Source: Bacteroidota bacterium
GTDB lineage: Bacteria; Bacteroidota; Bacteroidia; JACPRZ01
DNA: 64,000 bases
NCBI GenBank assembly: GCA_016193485.1
Contig: JACPRZ010000064.1
Span: forward strand, 1 to 64,000
Reading direction: 5' to 3'
The notes beneath the pieces are model-generated. The model made no database searches, had not been told where the DNA came from, and saw only the letters and a program-made list of their open reading frames with translations. The stretch's first letter is position 1. Each line of letters begins with the position of its first letter. Position numbers and translations under genes: made by a program. Shown here piece by piece: positions 50,901 to 60,275 of this stretch.

Positions 50901-51756
50901 ATTGCATTTTTCAGAGAACAATTCCATACTAAATAAAATAGAAAAATTCAAATCCACTTTGGGCGATATATTACTCGTGAATCGTGGTGTTAATATAGGA
51001 GGATGTTTCGATTATTTTTTAAGTCCTAAAAAGAAAAATAACTTTTATCCATATTTATCGGGAACACATTGTATTAAACCATACCGATATACTTGGAATG
51101 AACAAGTTGATGGGTATTTTAAATTTGACCTAAAGAAGGAACAGGAATTAAGAGAGAAAGGTGAAACCCTAGTTCTAGGAAATCCTGATAGATATATTGG
51201 GGAAAAACTTTTTATACCTGAATCAAGTCAAAAATTAATGTGTTGTTTTTTGAATGAACAAATTTATTCTGCTTATGGCTTAATGGTTGGTTCGCCTATT
51301 TCGGAATCTCATTCTATTAAATATTCTTGCGCTCTTATCAACTCTAAGTTATTTAGTTTTTATGCTATTGAAAGAGAAATATTACGAAAAGGTAATAAAG
51401 CAACTCCGCACATGGGAGTTAAAGGATTAAGTTCCATTCCAACTCCAATTCTCTCAACTAAAAACGAAAAGTATTTCATAATCCTTGTAGATAAAATTCT
51501 TTCAGGTAAAAAATCCGGCAAAGACACCAGCGTATTAGAGCATGAAATAGATGTTATGGTTTACAAACTTTACAACCTCACCCATGAAGAAATAAAAACC
51601 ATTGACCCAAATTTTTCCATGAGCAAAAATGCCTACGATGCTCTGCCCGCTATAGAAGCGGAGAAGGTAGAAATAACCGCCCCATCAGAGAACGGAAAAA
51701 AGAAAAGCAAAAGAAGAATCAGCGGGGAGTTGCTGAAGGGATTGGATTTTGAATAA
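47935..51756 (+). CDS. Eco57I-type DNA adenine methyltransferase/restriction protein (type IIG-like)
   Basis: 1273 residues. N-terminal ~450 residues are uncharacterised; SAM-binding motif LDPACGSGAFPMG at ~593, and the catalytic NPPYISYYS at ~849. The C-terminal ~350 residues (NYELKWLKGNISNF ... VKGLSSIPTPILS) resemble TaqI/Eco57I target-recognition domains and have a lower-GC, different codon look from ~50490 to ~51540, as if exchanged. Partner of the PLD helicase upstream (4-bp overlap). Recognises and methylates a specific sequence. Confidence 0.88.
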   Translation: MNHMNLSYFLSEKLYDAGRKFFEQELDIQLSQSSVTNLPTQNLLGDYLKGKDSYLLNEIKEAYLLGKVDENSLERKTQQAVDLDTETKKDAGTYQGILVFAIRTKGKIPTRSEIAKLTRALNRRAKDKPVILLTLSDEFLSYSTADRIAYKQEWREGEQVGKITMLKDINPQMVHAGHQRILWDMKFNALEIDTFEKLYEHWKKVFSVQILNKNFYQELFHWYLWAKRLIKIPPIPKDEDQDEDTLTSIFTIRLLTRLLFVWFVKEKKLIPSFIFQKDYIKDLLKKFDSSSESDGNYYKAILQNLFFATLNTPMEKEAKGDDEQRQFLVPEKRKSTRDFDEQYLDQTKYRHDNLLKEPQKLLDVLSNVPFLNGGLFECLDYREGNSEKRYDGFSSTEKKQSLVPDILFFGKENDVDLSKDFDDDVKMKRTKVRGIIDILNSYKFTITENTPLEEEIALDPELLGKVFENLLASYNPETKTPARKMTGSFYTPREIVSYMVDESLRAYLLQRLLDKPTGFVEVGKTQSDMFGNNSRKGQLKMEADIKSQPNEKEKSVFEEKLNKLFLYGTDENPFTPDETKLLIEGISNCKILDPACGSGAFPMGILHRMVHLLSKLDQNNNEWKKAQQKKAERDLEIAKTMSDEEIRANAIESAEQRIKYISESFNNPFHELDYTRKLFLIENCIYGVDIQQIAVQIAKLRFFISLMAEQKTDDTRPNRNILSMPNLETKFVAANTLIALEKPQAQLSLMDMNPAIKKTEDELRNLRSKIFFTRRYSEKKKLHKQEKQCRQQLLKVLTDSDYKKSVAEQMSSWNPFDQLHHAIFFDTETMFELIPIKTDDGVFDIVIGNPPYISYYSNTGSQLTKNEREYFLNNYTIVEKLNDRINSMNLFVEKGLELLKSNGYISFITNKTIAVLPSYLSTRDFILNNSRVTYLVTNLDPFEAIVDCVIFGFEKEKTDNNYELKWLKGNISNFSFKNAQEITRNPKKELHFSENNSILNKIEKFKSTLGDILLVNRGVNIGGCFDYFLSPKKKNNFYPYLSGTHCIKPYRYTWNEQVDGYFKFDLKKEQELREKGETLVLGNPDRYIGEKLFIPESSQKLMCCFLNEQIYSAYGLMVGSPISESHSIKYSCALINSKLFSFYAIEREILRKGNKATPHMGVKGLSSIPTPILSTKNEKYFIILVDKILSGKKSGKDTSVLEHEIDVMVYKLYNLTHEEIKTIDPNFSMSKNAYDALPAIEAEKVEITAPSENGKKKSKRRISGELLKGLDFE

Positions 51757-51813
51757 AAAAATGTCGAACAAACAAAATATATTTATCCGAACTTAAGATT
51801 TGGAATTGCAGGA

Positions 51814-53664
51814 ATGAGCAAGCAACTAAAAAATAAAATTGAAGCCGCTGACACCAGCATCAGCAAACTACTGAAGGAACAGAAGTTTTACATTGATTAC
51901 TTCCAGCGGGAATATCGTTGGAAGGAAAAGCATATCAAACAAATGATGGAAGATTTAACCACCACTTTTTTGAAATCATACAAGGATGGAGACAAACGGT
52001 CAGAGGTTGGCAATTATCAAAATTATTATTTAGGTCCCGTTGTATTCAGCGTGAATCCGGACACAGGAAAAAAATCTATCATTGATGGGCAACAGCGTAT
52101 TACTTCAATCACTTTGCTCCTTATTTATCTCAACCATTTGCAAAAAGAAAATCCTAAAAAAGTTTCTATCAGTGAATTGATATTTTCTGAAAAATATGAC
52201 GAGAAATCCTTCAATATGTCTGACGACCAGCGTGAGCCATGCCTGAAAGCATTGTTTGATGAAGGTAATTATTCATTGCGGGAAGATGATGATGAGACCG
52301 TGCAGAATATGGTTGACCGCTATGAAGATATTGAGCAATCATTTCCAGAGGAAATTGACGAGAAAGTGCTGCCGTATTTCATTGATTGGTTCGTTGAGAA
52401 TGTAGTGGTAGTCGAAATTATTGCGTATTCGGATGAAAATGCATACACTATTTTTGAAACGATGAATGACCGTGGGTTGAATCTCTCACACACGGAAATG
52501 CTTAAAGGATTTGTGCTCTCAAAAATCACCGACAAAAAACAGCGACTTGAAATTAACGAACTGTGGAGAGAAGAAGTACAAAAACTGCATCAAATTGAGG
52601 AGACAACAGATTTAAGTTTTTTTCAGGCATGGTTCAGGGGTAAGTATGCAGTTAGCATCAGACCGGGGAAAGCAGGAGCTGAGGACCAGGATTTTGAACT
52701 TATCGGTTCACGATTTCATAACTGGTTCAAAGAAAATCACAAAACCATTTTTAAACTTAATGACTCAGATAGTTTTTACAACTTCTTCAAAAATCAATTT
52801 CCGTTTTATGTGAAATGGTATTTGAATTGTTTGGGTGCTCAGGCGAAATATGATGAAACTCTTCCGCATCTCAATTATATTTATTACTTGGGAATTGCTG
52901 AATCATTACAAATGCCTTTACTTCTTTCGCCAGTGAATTTTGGTGACAATGATGAAACCATTCAGAAGAAACTTGATTCAGTTGCACGATACATAGAGAC
53001 CTTTACAGTAAGAAGAAGTGTCAACTTCAGAAAGTTCGGGCAGACAGCTATTAAATACACAATGTTCAATGTCATCAAGGAAATCAGGAATAACGACCTT
53101 GAAAAACTTTTTGCAAATCTTTCCGATGAAGTTGACAACATCACTGAAAAATGGGACGGAGTTTGGGATTTTCAGTTACATGGAATGAACAGAAAATTTG
53201 TAAAGCATTTGCTTTCGCGAATTTCAAGTTACATTGATAATCTTATTGGTAAAGACACAACTTATGTTACTTATCACCATCCAAACGGAAGGCAATTTGA
53301 AATTGAACATATTTGGGCTGATAAGTTCAAGCAACACAAGGATGAGTTTGATCAGGAAAATGATTTTCATGACTGGCGGAATTCTGTTGGCGCATTGATT
53401 CTATTGCCCAACGGAACAAATCAATCTTTTCTCAGCGACAAGTATGAAGATAAGTTGGAGCATTACCTGAAAGAAAATACCTATGCACAAACATTGCACC
53501 CGAAATTTTACAGCAAGAATCCAAACTTCCTGAAATCAGATACTGTTCAGCAATTGAAATTCAAACCGCATCCGCATTTTAAAAAAGATGATATTGGTGA
53601 CAGACAAAAATTGGTTCAAAGAATTTGCGAGCATTTATGGTCAAAAGATTATTTTACAGTTTAG
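51814..53664 (+). CDS. DUF262/DUF1524 protein (GmrSD-like type IV restriction)
   Basis: 616 residues. N-terminal DUF262 with FQREYRWK, IIDGQQRITSITLLLIYL (~91) and IFETMNDRGLNLSHTEMLKGF; C-terminal DUF1524 HNH-type nuclease with FEIEHIWADKF (~496), DWRNSVGALILLPNGTNQS and KYEDKLEHYL. Proteins of this architecture (GmrSD and relatives) cut modified or foreign DNA, using NTP. 57 bp after the methylase, so likely in the same transcript. Confidence 0.85.
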   Translation: MSKQLKNKIEAADTSISKLLKEQKFYIDYFQREYRWKEKHIKQMMEDLTTTFLKSYKDGDKRSEVGNYQNYYLGPVVFSVNPDTGKKSIIDGQQRITSITLLLIYLNHLQKENPKKVSISELIFSEKYDEKSFNMSDDQREPCLKALFDEGNYSLREDDDETVQNMVDRYEDIEQSFPEEIDEKVLPYFIDWFVENVVVVEIIAYSDENAYTIFETMNDRGLNLSHTEMLKGFVLSKITDKKQRLEINELWREEVQKLHQIEETTDLSFFQAWFRGKYAVSIRPGKAGAEDQDFELIGSRFHNWFKENHKTIFKLNDSDSFYNFFKNQFPFYVKWYLNCLGAQAKYDETLPHLNYIYYLGIAESLQMPLLLSPVNFGDNDETIQKKLDSVARYIETFTVRRSVNFRKFGQTAIKYTMFNVIKEIRNNDLEKLFANLSDEVDNITEKWDGVWDFQLHGMNRKFVKHLLSRISSYIDNLIGKDTTYVTYHHPNGRQFEIEHIWADKFKQHKDEFDQENDFHDWRNSVGALILLPNGTNQSFLSDKYEDKLEHYLKENTYAQTLHPKFYSKNPNFLKSDTVQQLKFKPHPHFKKDDIGDRQKLVQRICEHLWSKDYFTV

Positions 53665-53707
53665 GACGAAAGAAAAGTTTAATCTTTCCCGATATTAAAA
53701 GCAGATA

Positions 53708-55594
53708 ATGTATTTATCAAAAATATCAATAAAGAATTTTAGAGGCATTAAAGAACTTGATGTTGAATTTGCGCCTGACCTTAATATCATAATCGGAGAG
53801 AACGGCAGTTGTAAATCTGCTTTGATTGATGCAATTAAGGTTTTATATAATTTGGGAAGAGAACAAAAAGATATTTATGTTAATTCTCCTGATTTTTATT
53901 TGGGGTCATCTGTTATTGAATTTGTATATGAATTCAGAGGACTTTCCAATGAGCAGAAGGGTGCCCTTTACGAGTGTATGGTCGTTGCTGAAAAAGAAGA
54001 TGATGATTATGCAAAAATAACTTTGAATTACAAATTAGAGAAAGACAAAGCTAATCGCACTTATTACACAGGTGAAATAGAGGGGCAAAGAGCGGATATC
54101 AATGTTTTTAAATTACTTCAGCATTATTATTTGGGTGCCTTAAGAGATAGCTCAAAGGATTTATTAAATACAAAAGTCAATATTCTTGGTGGGTTAATAA
54201 AAAGGTTAATTGAGAAAAACAGTTCTGAGAAGGAATTTGAGGAACTAATAACTAAAACCAATAAAGAATTATTATCAAAAAAGGAAGTAACAAGTGCTCG
54301 AGATAATATAAATAAAAATCTGAATGAAATTTTTAAAAAATATCCGGAAAACCAAGTCGGTCTTTCAATCGAACAGTCCAAAGTTGAATATATTGTTAAT
54401 CTGATAAAACCTTTTTTACCTCACGACAAAGTAACATTAGAAGGCGATGGGTTTTCAATATGGCAAAATAGTTTAGGGCTCAATAATCTTATCTACATCG
54501 CGACAATTCTTGGAGATGTCAGTCAAAGGATGCAAGATGATATAAATGCACACTTTGCGTTGCTGATTGAAGAACCCGAAGCACATTTACACCCGCAGTT
54601 ACAATTAAACTTGTATAATTTTTTGAAGGAGACGAATCAAACAAAAAATAGTCAGCTCTTCATTACAACTCATTCTCCCACACTTACATCAAAAGTACCT
54701 TTAGAAAATTTAATTCTGCTTGATAAACTTTCTTACAGAATCAGTAACTGTTTTACAAATCGGGACGATGAAGGAATTATTGAAAATGTAAAAACGAATC
54801 AAAAACTCGTAGAGCAAAATTTTCAGATAATCAGCAAGAAACTGGAAAGGTATATTGATGTCACAAAATCTCAGCTATTTTTTGCAAGAGGCATATTAAT
54901 CGTTGAAGGGATTTCCGAAGAGCTTTTGATTTCCGCATTTGCAGAAGTTATAGGATATAGGTTGGAAGATTATAGAATTGAACTTGTAAATGCGGATGGT
55001 ACATCTTTTAGCCCATTCTTATTTTTATTTAACTCTTCAGAAGAAAAAATACGATTGCCCAAAAAAGTTACCATATTAACAGATGACGACAGATTTACCC
55101 AGTCAAAGAAATCAGAATTCTCGTTTGATAAATTATTTGCAAATAATTATGAAAAGCTGAATGACTTATTTAGCGGGATATGGGGCGGGAAATCCTCTAC
55201 AAGAATTGACAATTTAAATTCTGTAAAAAACAGCCAATTTCAAATACAAATTGAAAGTGCATTTAAGACATTTGAATTTGAAATTGCATTGTGGAGTACG
55301 CCAGATGATAGGCGTAATCTGTTATCAAGTTTTTTTATTAGGTACCTTAATGAAATTGTTAAAGACAAAATTAATAAAATTATAGAGTATACAAAAACAT
55401 TTCAAGAGGATAAAATGTCAGAGGAAGAAAGGTATAAGGTCGCACTTCTTTTGTGGAAGGCGTTGCCATCAAAATCTGAATTCGCACAAGATTTTTCATT
55501 CTATATTTCACAAAATATGACTACTGCAATAAAAGAATATAGAGATAGGATTCCGAACTATATCATCAAAGGGTTAAAGCATCTTTCCGAATAA
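53708..55594 (+). CDS. gajA: Gabija GajA, OLD-family ATPase/TOPRIM nuclease
   Basis: 628 residues. ATPase: GENGSCKSALIDAIKVL (~30) and FALLIEEPEAHLHPQLQLNLY (~287), with THSPTL after it; TOPRIM: ILIVEGISEELL (~399) and VTILTDDDRF (~457). Slightly longer than the B. cereus GajA. In Gabija, GajA nicks DNA and is inhibited by NTPs. TAATG overlap with the UvrD-like gene next to it, the standard pair. Confidence 0.92.
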   Translation: MYLSKISIKNFRGIKELDVEFAPDLNIIIGENGSCKSALIDAIKVLYNLGREQKDIYVNSPDFYLGSSVIEFVYEFRGLSNEQKGALYECMVVAEKEDDDYAKITLNYKLEKDKANRTYYTGEIEGQRADINVFKLLQHYYLGALRDSSKDLLNTKVNILGGLIKRLIEKNSSEKEFEELITKTNKELLSKKEVTSARDNINKNLNEIFKKYPENQVGLSIEQSKVEYIVNLIKPFLPHDKVTLEGDGFSIWQNSLGLNNLIYIATILGDVSQRMQDDINAHFALLIEEPEAHLHPQLQLNLYNFLKETNQTKNSQLFITTHSPTLTSKVPLENLILLDKLSYRISNCFTNRDDEGIIENVKTNQKLVEQNFQIISKKLERYIDVTKSQLFFARGILIVEGISEELLISAFAEVIGYRLEDYRIELVNADGTSFSPFLFLFNSSEEKIRLPKKVTILTDDDRFTQSKKSEFSFDKLFANNYEKLNDLFSGIWGGKSSTRIDNLNSVKNSQFQIQIESAFKTFEFEIALWSTPDDRRNLLSSFFIRYLNEIVKDKINKIIEYTKTFQEDKMSEEERYKVALLLWKALPSKSEFAQDFSFYISQNMTTAIKEYRDRIPNYIIKGLKHLSE

Positions 55595-57348
55595 TGGATT
55601 TTGAACTTACAAAAGAAAGGGAAGTATATATTGATGCCACCGGCAAAGTTATTTTGAATGCCTGTCCGGGAAGTGGAAAAACCACAACTATCGGGTACAA
55701 ACTTGCTAAACTTACGAAAGATTGGAAAAAAAATAATTATCATTATTGCGGCATCGCGTGTTTGTCTTTTACAAATGTTGCAAAGGAGGAAATACATAAA
55801 AAATACAAAGAAGTAACCCAAACATCACTTTCTCATCCTCATCTTGTTTCCACGATAGACAGTTTTATCAACACTTATATTACGCTTCCCTATTATCAAT
55901 ATTTAATAAAAGCAAAAATTCGTCCTACAATTTTTGACTACAGTGAATTTAATGAAACGCTTTATAATCAGAAATGGATTATGAACTATAGAAATAATAA
56001 GAAACAACCATTATTTTATTTTTACCCACCTGGCAATTTTCACTTTTCAATTAATGGCGATTTCAATTTGCCATATCAATACAATCAAACTGATGTTTCA
56101 AAAGATGTATTTGAAAAATATCGCTCTGCGATTTTTAAATGGATTGTTAGTAATGGAAATTTAAAGGTAGGCGATTCGGCATATTTTTCGCTTCAAATTT
56201 TAAAATCATTTACCCGGATTGCTCAATGGTTAGCAAAAAGGTTCCCACATATCATCATAGACGAAGCTCAGGATACTTCAGAAATTCAGCACACCATCAT
56301 TGGTGTTTTGTTAGAAAACGGATTGAACAATGTTGAACTAATCGGTGACCCATATCAGGCAGTTTATGAATGGCGTGAAGCAAGACCAGATTTATTTTTA
56401 AAAAAGTTTGAAGATGTTAAAAATTGGAAACCCTTGTATTTAAATCAAAGCAGGCGTTCAAGTCAAAATATTGTAAATTATTTTAGCGTACTGAGAAAAA
56501 ATACCGACCCACCAATTTCAGCAATAAATCAAGATTGTCTAATTCCATTAAAGGTATATAAATACCAAAATGGAAAAATAAATGACATTGTACCAAAGTA
56601 TGAAAGCTATTTAAAAGAATTAGGACTAAAAAAAAATCAGATTGTGGTTAGGGGTAACGCGCTTAAAGATAAACTGCTCGGGAAAAAAGGAGATGCTGAA
56701 CCTTGGAAATCACCTCTACCGTACCAAATAATAAATTCTAAAAATCAATTTGATGGAAAAGCAATAAAGAATGCAATAAATCAAATAAGAAAAATTTATA
56801 TTGATCTTCAATTTCCTGACATGGATTACAAGATGAGGAAAGAAAAAGAATCGGAATTAACGATTGATAGTTCTATTAATGCTATCCTTTTTAATGTGCT
56901 TAAAAATTTACCAAGTTTTAATTATACAATTTCCGATTGGAGCAACCAAACACAGTTATACATAAAGGAAAAATTCTCTTTAAGCAATTCAATTGATTTC
57001 CAAATAAAACAAAGAAAATCTTCTAGGTTCAATCCGGAAATTTTAAACGAGCAAATTAAATTGCATTTTCATAGAGCAGTGGCAACTTATGAAACACCCA
57101 TAACAACAATTCATCAAGTTAAAGGAATGACCTTTGACTCACTCTTATTTATATTAAATGAAAAATCACACAAGGAAAATATTACTTTCAGCGATATTAT
57201 CGGTACAGACATCTTTCCTGAAGAGAAACAAAGATTAATTTATGTCGCAATGTCAAGACCAAGATATTTGCTTGCACTTGGAGTTCCTGAAACTGTATCC
57301 GATGAGGAAATAAAAAGAAAATTTGGAGATAATATTTCAATCGAATAA
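55594..57348 (+). CDS. gajB: Gabija GajB, UvrD-like helicase
   Basis: 584 residues. Walker A NACPGSGKTTTIGYKLA (~26), motif II HIIIDEAQDTSE (~223), VELIGDPYQAVYEWR, then TTIHQVKGMTFDSLLF and RLIYVAMSRPRYLLALG at the end. Helicase partner of GajA; in Gabija it is thought to trigger NTP depletion or DNA damage on infection. Low-GC like its neighbour. The following ~125 bp to the next promoter hold no gene. Confidence 0.92.
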   Translation: MDFELTKEREVYIDATGKVILNACPGSGKTTTIGYKLAKLTKDWKKNNYHYCGIACLSFTNVAKEEIHKKYKEVTQTSLSHPHLVSTIDSFINTYITLPYYQYLIKAKIRPTIFDYSEFNETLYNQKWIMNYRNNKKQPLFYFYPPGNFHFSINGDFNLPYQYNQTDVSKDVFEKYRSAIFKWIVSNGNLKVGDSAYFSLQILKSFTRIAQWLAKRFPHIIIDEAQDTSEIQHTIIGVLLENGLNNVELIGDPYQAVYEWREARPDLFLKKFEDVKNWKPLYLNQSRRSSQNIVNYFSVLRKNTDPPISAINQDCLIPLKVYKYQNGKINDIVPKYESYLKELGLKKNQIVVRGNALKDKLLGKKGDAEPWKSPLPYQIINSKNQFDGKAIKNAINQIRKIYIDLQFPDMDYKMRKEKESELTIDSSINAILFNVLKNLPSFNYTISDWSNQTQLYIKEKFSLSNSIDFQIKQRKSSRFNPEILNEQIKLHFHRAVATYETPITTIHQVKGMTFDSLLFILNEKSHKENITFSDIIGTDIFPEEKQRLIYVAMSRPRYLLALGVPETVSDEEIKRKFGDNISIE

Positions 57349-57474
57349 ATTCTTGTTTTATTATGGGCTTAATGACCACAGTTAGATGTTTCATTACGGA
57401 TTTACCCGTTAATAATATTTCCTGTGTGCTTATTTTATCATTCGTTAATGGTTTTTTCATTTATTTTTTTACTC

Positions 57475-57482
57475 TATCTTTG
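57475..57482 (+). promoter_or_regulatory. -7 box for the radical SAM operon
   Basis: TATCTTTG, perfect TAnnTTTG, 51 nt before the ATG at 57533. This separates the operon from the defence genes. Confidence 0.6.
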
Positions 57483-57532
57483 CCCCCTGAAAAACAATGA
57501 CATGGTTTTGAAGTTTTGACTAAATAATCTCA

Positions 57533-58621
57533 ATGATTGGTTCGCACATAAGGAATAGTATCAAAGGTTGGTATTTCATAGCCAAAGAATTGCAGGAATC
57601 AGTTGCAACTGGGCAAATGCTTAATCCTTCTATTGACCTGTCAAACGCCTGCAATCTCAATTGCCCATACTGTTACATTGAGGAAAAAAATTCCATTCGC
57701 AAACACCGTAAAGCAAACGAACTTTCATTTGAGGAGACATTGAAAGTAATTGACGAGTTGGCGGATTGCGGAGCAAGAACGATAAACTTAGTTGGTGCGG
57801 GTGAGCCAACAGTTGACCAACATTTTGGTGACATCGTTAAGCACATACACAGCAAAGGTATCACTACCGTTCTTTTTACAAACGGAATTCTTTTGGCAAA
57901 CAAACCTGACAAAATTGATTTCTTGTTCAAGCATGATGTAAGTGTTATCTTGAAGTATAACGCAATTTCATCCGAGATTCAGGATTTAGTAGCTGGCAAG
58001 AAAGGTTACTCTGACCAAAGAAACATGGCATTGCAGATGCTTATTGAAAGAAATTTTAATAAAGAACAACCAACCCGATTGGGCATTGACATTATTGCCT
58101 TTAGTGGTAATGTAAAAGACATTCCACAGATACATCAGTGGTGCAGGGAGAATAATATTTTCCCGATTGCTGGTGATTATATCCCTACAGGCAGAACAGA
58201 CAACGGAGTTTTCCTGGGAGATAAAACGGTATTGAATCTTACAGAAGAAGAAACCCAAAAAGCATTTGACCTTTTGCAGCCAATAAATAGTGAAGAAAGA
58301 TTTTGGCTAATAAAAGAATTGGATTCTATTGACAATAAATTTGGAATACAAAGGGACGGTTGTTTTGCATATTTCGGAGGAGCTATCTGCACACAAGCAT
58401 TTGGAATTTATGTTGATATTGAAGGCAAAGTGTGGCCTTGTATAGCACGGAAGAAAAAAATAAACGGACAATTGCAAAATGGTTTATTGGGTAATGTTCG
58501 GAACAACGACAGCGTAAAGAAAATCTGGGAGGAAAATATTTATATCAAAAGTATGAAGAAAAATTTTGACGGTGGTTGTCCCTATAAACCTGTTTTGAAA
58601 TTTAATAATTCAAACTTTTAG
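57533..58621 (+). CDS. Radical SAM enzyme with SPASM-like C-terminus
   Basis: 362 residues. The [4Fe-4S] site is CNLNCPYCY (~residues 39-46), with the radical SAM glycine-rich region LVGAGEPTVDQHF. C-terminal cysteines (CFAYFGGAIC, WPCIARK, GGCPYKP) and NVRNNDSVKKIWEE are typical of SPASM-type auxiliary cluster domains, used in peptide modification. First gene after its promoter, 4 bp before the next gene. No short precursor peptide was identified in front of it, so RiPP maturation is only one option. Confidence 0.8.
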   Translation: MIGSHIRNSIKGWYFIAKELQESVATGQMLNPSIDLSNACNLNCPYCYIEEKNSIRKHRKANELSFEETLKVIDELADCGARTINLVGAGEPTVDQHFGDIVKHIHSKGITTVLFTNGILLANKPDKIDFLFKHDVSVILKYNAISSEIQDLVAGKKGYSDQRNMALQMLIERNFNKEQPTRLGIDIIAFSGNVKDIPQIHQWCRENNIFPIAGDYIPTGRTDNGVFLGDKTVLNLTEEETQKAFDLLQPINSEERFWLIKELDSIDNKFGIQRDGCFAYFGGAICTQAFGIYVDIEGKVWPCIARKKKINGQLQNGLLGNVRNNDSVKKIWEENIYIKSMKKNFDGGCPYKPVLKFNNSNF

Positions 58622-58625
58622 TAAA

Positions 58626-60245
58626 ATGGGTAGCAAAACATTTTTTAAGAGAATTATTGTTCCAATTCTTGCAGGTTTGGTTGTTGCCGTAGTTACTACA
58701 CTTTTAGCTACCGATTATAGCGCACCAAATTATTGGTGTGACTTTTTTTCGTGGAGGACTTGTGCTTTAATTTCCTTGACAATCTTAACAATAAACATTT
58801 TTTTTGAACTACTTATAAGTAAGAAAGATTTTTATATTGCTGTTGAAGAATTAAATAAAATATTAAACCTTACTAATAAGACCCTAAGAAACTATGCATT
58901 AAATAAGGTGCGCGAGAATTCCACAGAAATAAATTCAGACATTAACTCACTTATGAATAGAGGTTTACCAAATCAGCCATTAAGAGAAAAATTAGAAATA
59001 GTTACTTCCATAATCAAAGATAGCAGCGATAAAATAAATAAATATTTTTCAACATCATGCGATTTACCATCTAAATTATACAATAGGCACTACGATTTTT
59101 TTCAAGATCAAGAAAAATATTTAAAAAATGTCAAAGACAAAAGACGAATTGTTATTATCGGTGAAGATGAGTTAGAAAAAGAAATTAAAGAGAATGGGGA
59201 TATTTTGTTAAATTTTTTAGACTGGCATTGTAAAAATAATTTTAGATTGAGATTTCTGATAAATAGAAATTCTGAATTTGAAAAACAGTGTCATAACAAA
59301 ATTAGTAATCAAAAGGAAAATGAAGTTCTTACAGATTTTGCAATAATTGGAAATGATTGGGTTTATGGAGAAGTAACAAGTAAAAGGGGGGGAGGGGACA
59401 AAGCAGCTTTACTTCAAAAGATAAAAACACAGGTAGATGAAACTACCTACAGTGGAATAATTAAGGAGTTTCAAGTCGGTGACCAAGGATATTTAAAGAT
59501 ATTACAAAAAAAACACCACGATATTAATACTATAAAAGAATATGAAGATTTATATGAAACATTATGGGAAGAGTGGTCAGTTGAGAAATGGGCAATGATG
59601 TCTTTAGAGCAAGTAAGATTGGATATTGTAATTAATAAATATAAAAAAAGTCCTCATAATTCAGATAATAAGACCCATTATAAGAATCTTCAGATAGAGG
59701 AAACGAATCCTAAATGCTACAACTCAATTATAAAAATTATTAGCGAGGCTTCAAACAACATTTATGCTGTGGATATTGTCACTCTCAAATTAGGAATTGA
59801 AGAGTGGTTAAAAAACAAGGACTATATTGATTGGATGAATGCTACAATTCAAGGAGCTAACAAAGCAATTTCTCATAGAATTTATGTATTGAAAGAACCT
59901 GTTTTTGATTTACTTACCCAGCAAAATTTACTTAGTAAAGTTTTCAAAAACCAACAAGCAAATAAAGTTAAGATATATTTAACAAATGGGAAAGAACTCA
60001 TAAAGAAAAATATTCCAATTTACGACTTTTGTTTGGTTGATAATAAGTTATGTTTTGGTCTTGAATGGAAAGAGATTTTTTCACCGAATACTGTATCTAT
60101 TGATAAGAATTTACTTCATCCAGATTTATTTGACAGGATGGAAAACACATTTAATCAAGTTAAAAAAAGTAATTTCACTCAGGCAATTGCTAATAAGACC
60201 GATGAACAAATACTTCATTTTCTACAAACATTGGAATGGAAATAA
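58626..60245 (+). CDS. Uncharacterised two-TM protein of the radical SAM operon
   Basis: 539 residues: two TM segments near the N-terminus (IIVPILAGLVVAVVTTLLAT and TCALISLTILTINIFFELLI), a coiled-coil, then a soluble part in two halves that look alike around DFAIIGNDWVYGEVTS (~240) and DFCLVDNKLCFGLEWK (~475), which recalls degenerate PLD-like repeats without HKD. No catalytic motif found. Low GC. Placed between a radical SAM enzyme and an ABC importer; may be a membrane partner of the transporter. Confidence 0.55.
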   Translation: MGSKTFFKRIIVPILAGLVVAVVTTLLATDYSAPNYWCDFFSWRTCALISLTILTINIFFELLISKKDFYIAVEELNKILNLTNKTLRNYALNKVRENSTEINSDINSLMNRGLPNQPLREKLEIVTSIIKDSSDKINKYFSTSCDLPSKLYNRHYDFFQDQEKYLKNVKDKRRIVIIGEDELEKEIKENGDILLNFLDWHCKNNFRLRFLINRNSEFEKQCHNKISNQKENEVLTDFAIIGNDWVYGEVTSKRGGGDKAALLQKIKTQVDETTYSGIIKEFQVGDQGYLKILQKKHHDINTIKEYEDLYETLWEEWSVEKWAMMSLEQVRLDIVINKYKKSPHNSDNKTHYKNLQIEETNPKCYNSIIKIISEASNNIYAVDIVTLKLGIEEWLKNKDYIDWMNATIQGANKAISHRIYVLKEPVFDLLTQQNLLSKVFKNQQANKVKIYLTNGKELIKKNIPIYDFCLVDNKLCFGLEWKEIFSPNTVSIDKNLLHPDLFDRMENTFNQVKKSNFTQAIANKTDEQILHFLQTLEWK

Positions 60246-60275
60246 TTTTTATTAATAATTAATAAATTAAGTCAA

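Noticed and set aside
44549..51756. DISARM or BREX system
   Set aside because: No DUF1998 (DrmB), no separate PLD DrmC, no PglZ, BrxC or BrxL; only the helicase and methylase are shared in type.
53708..57348. Gabija as a new system
   Set aside because: It is a known defence system; only its neighbourhood is of interest.
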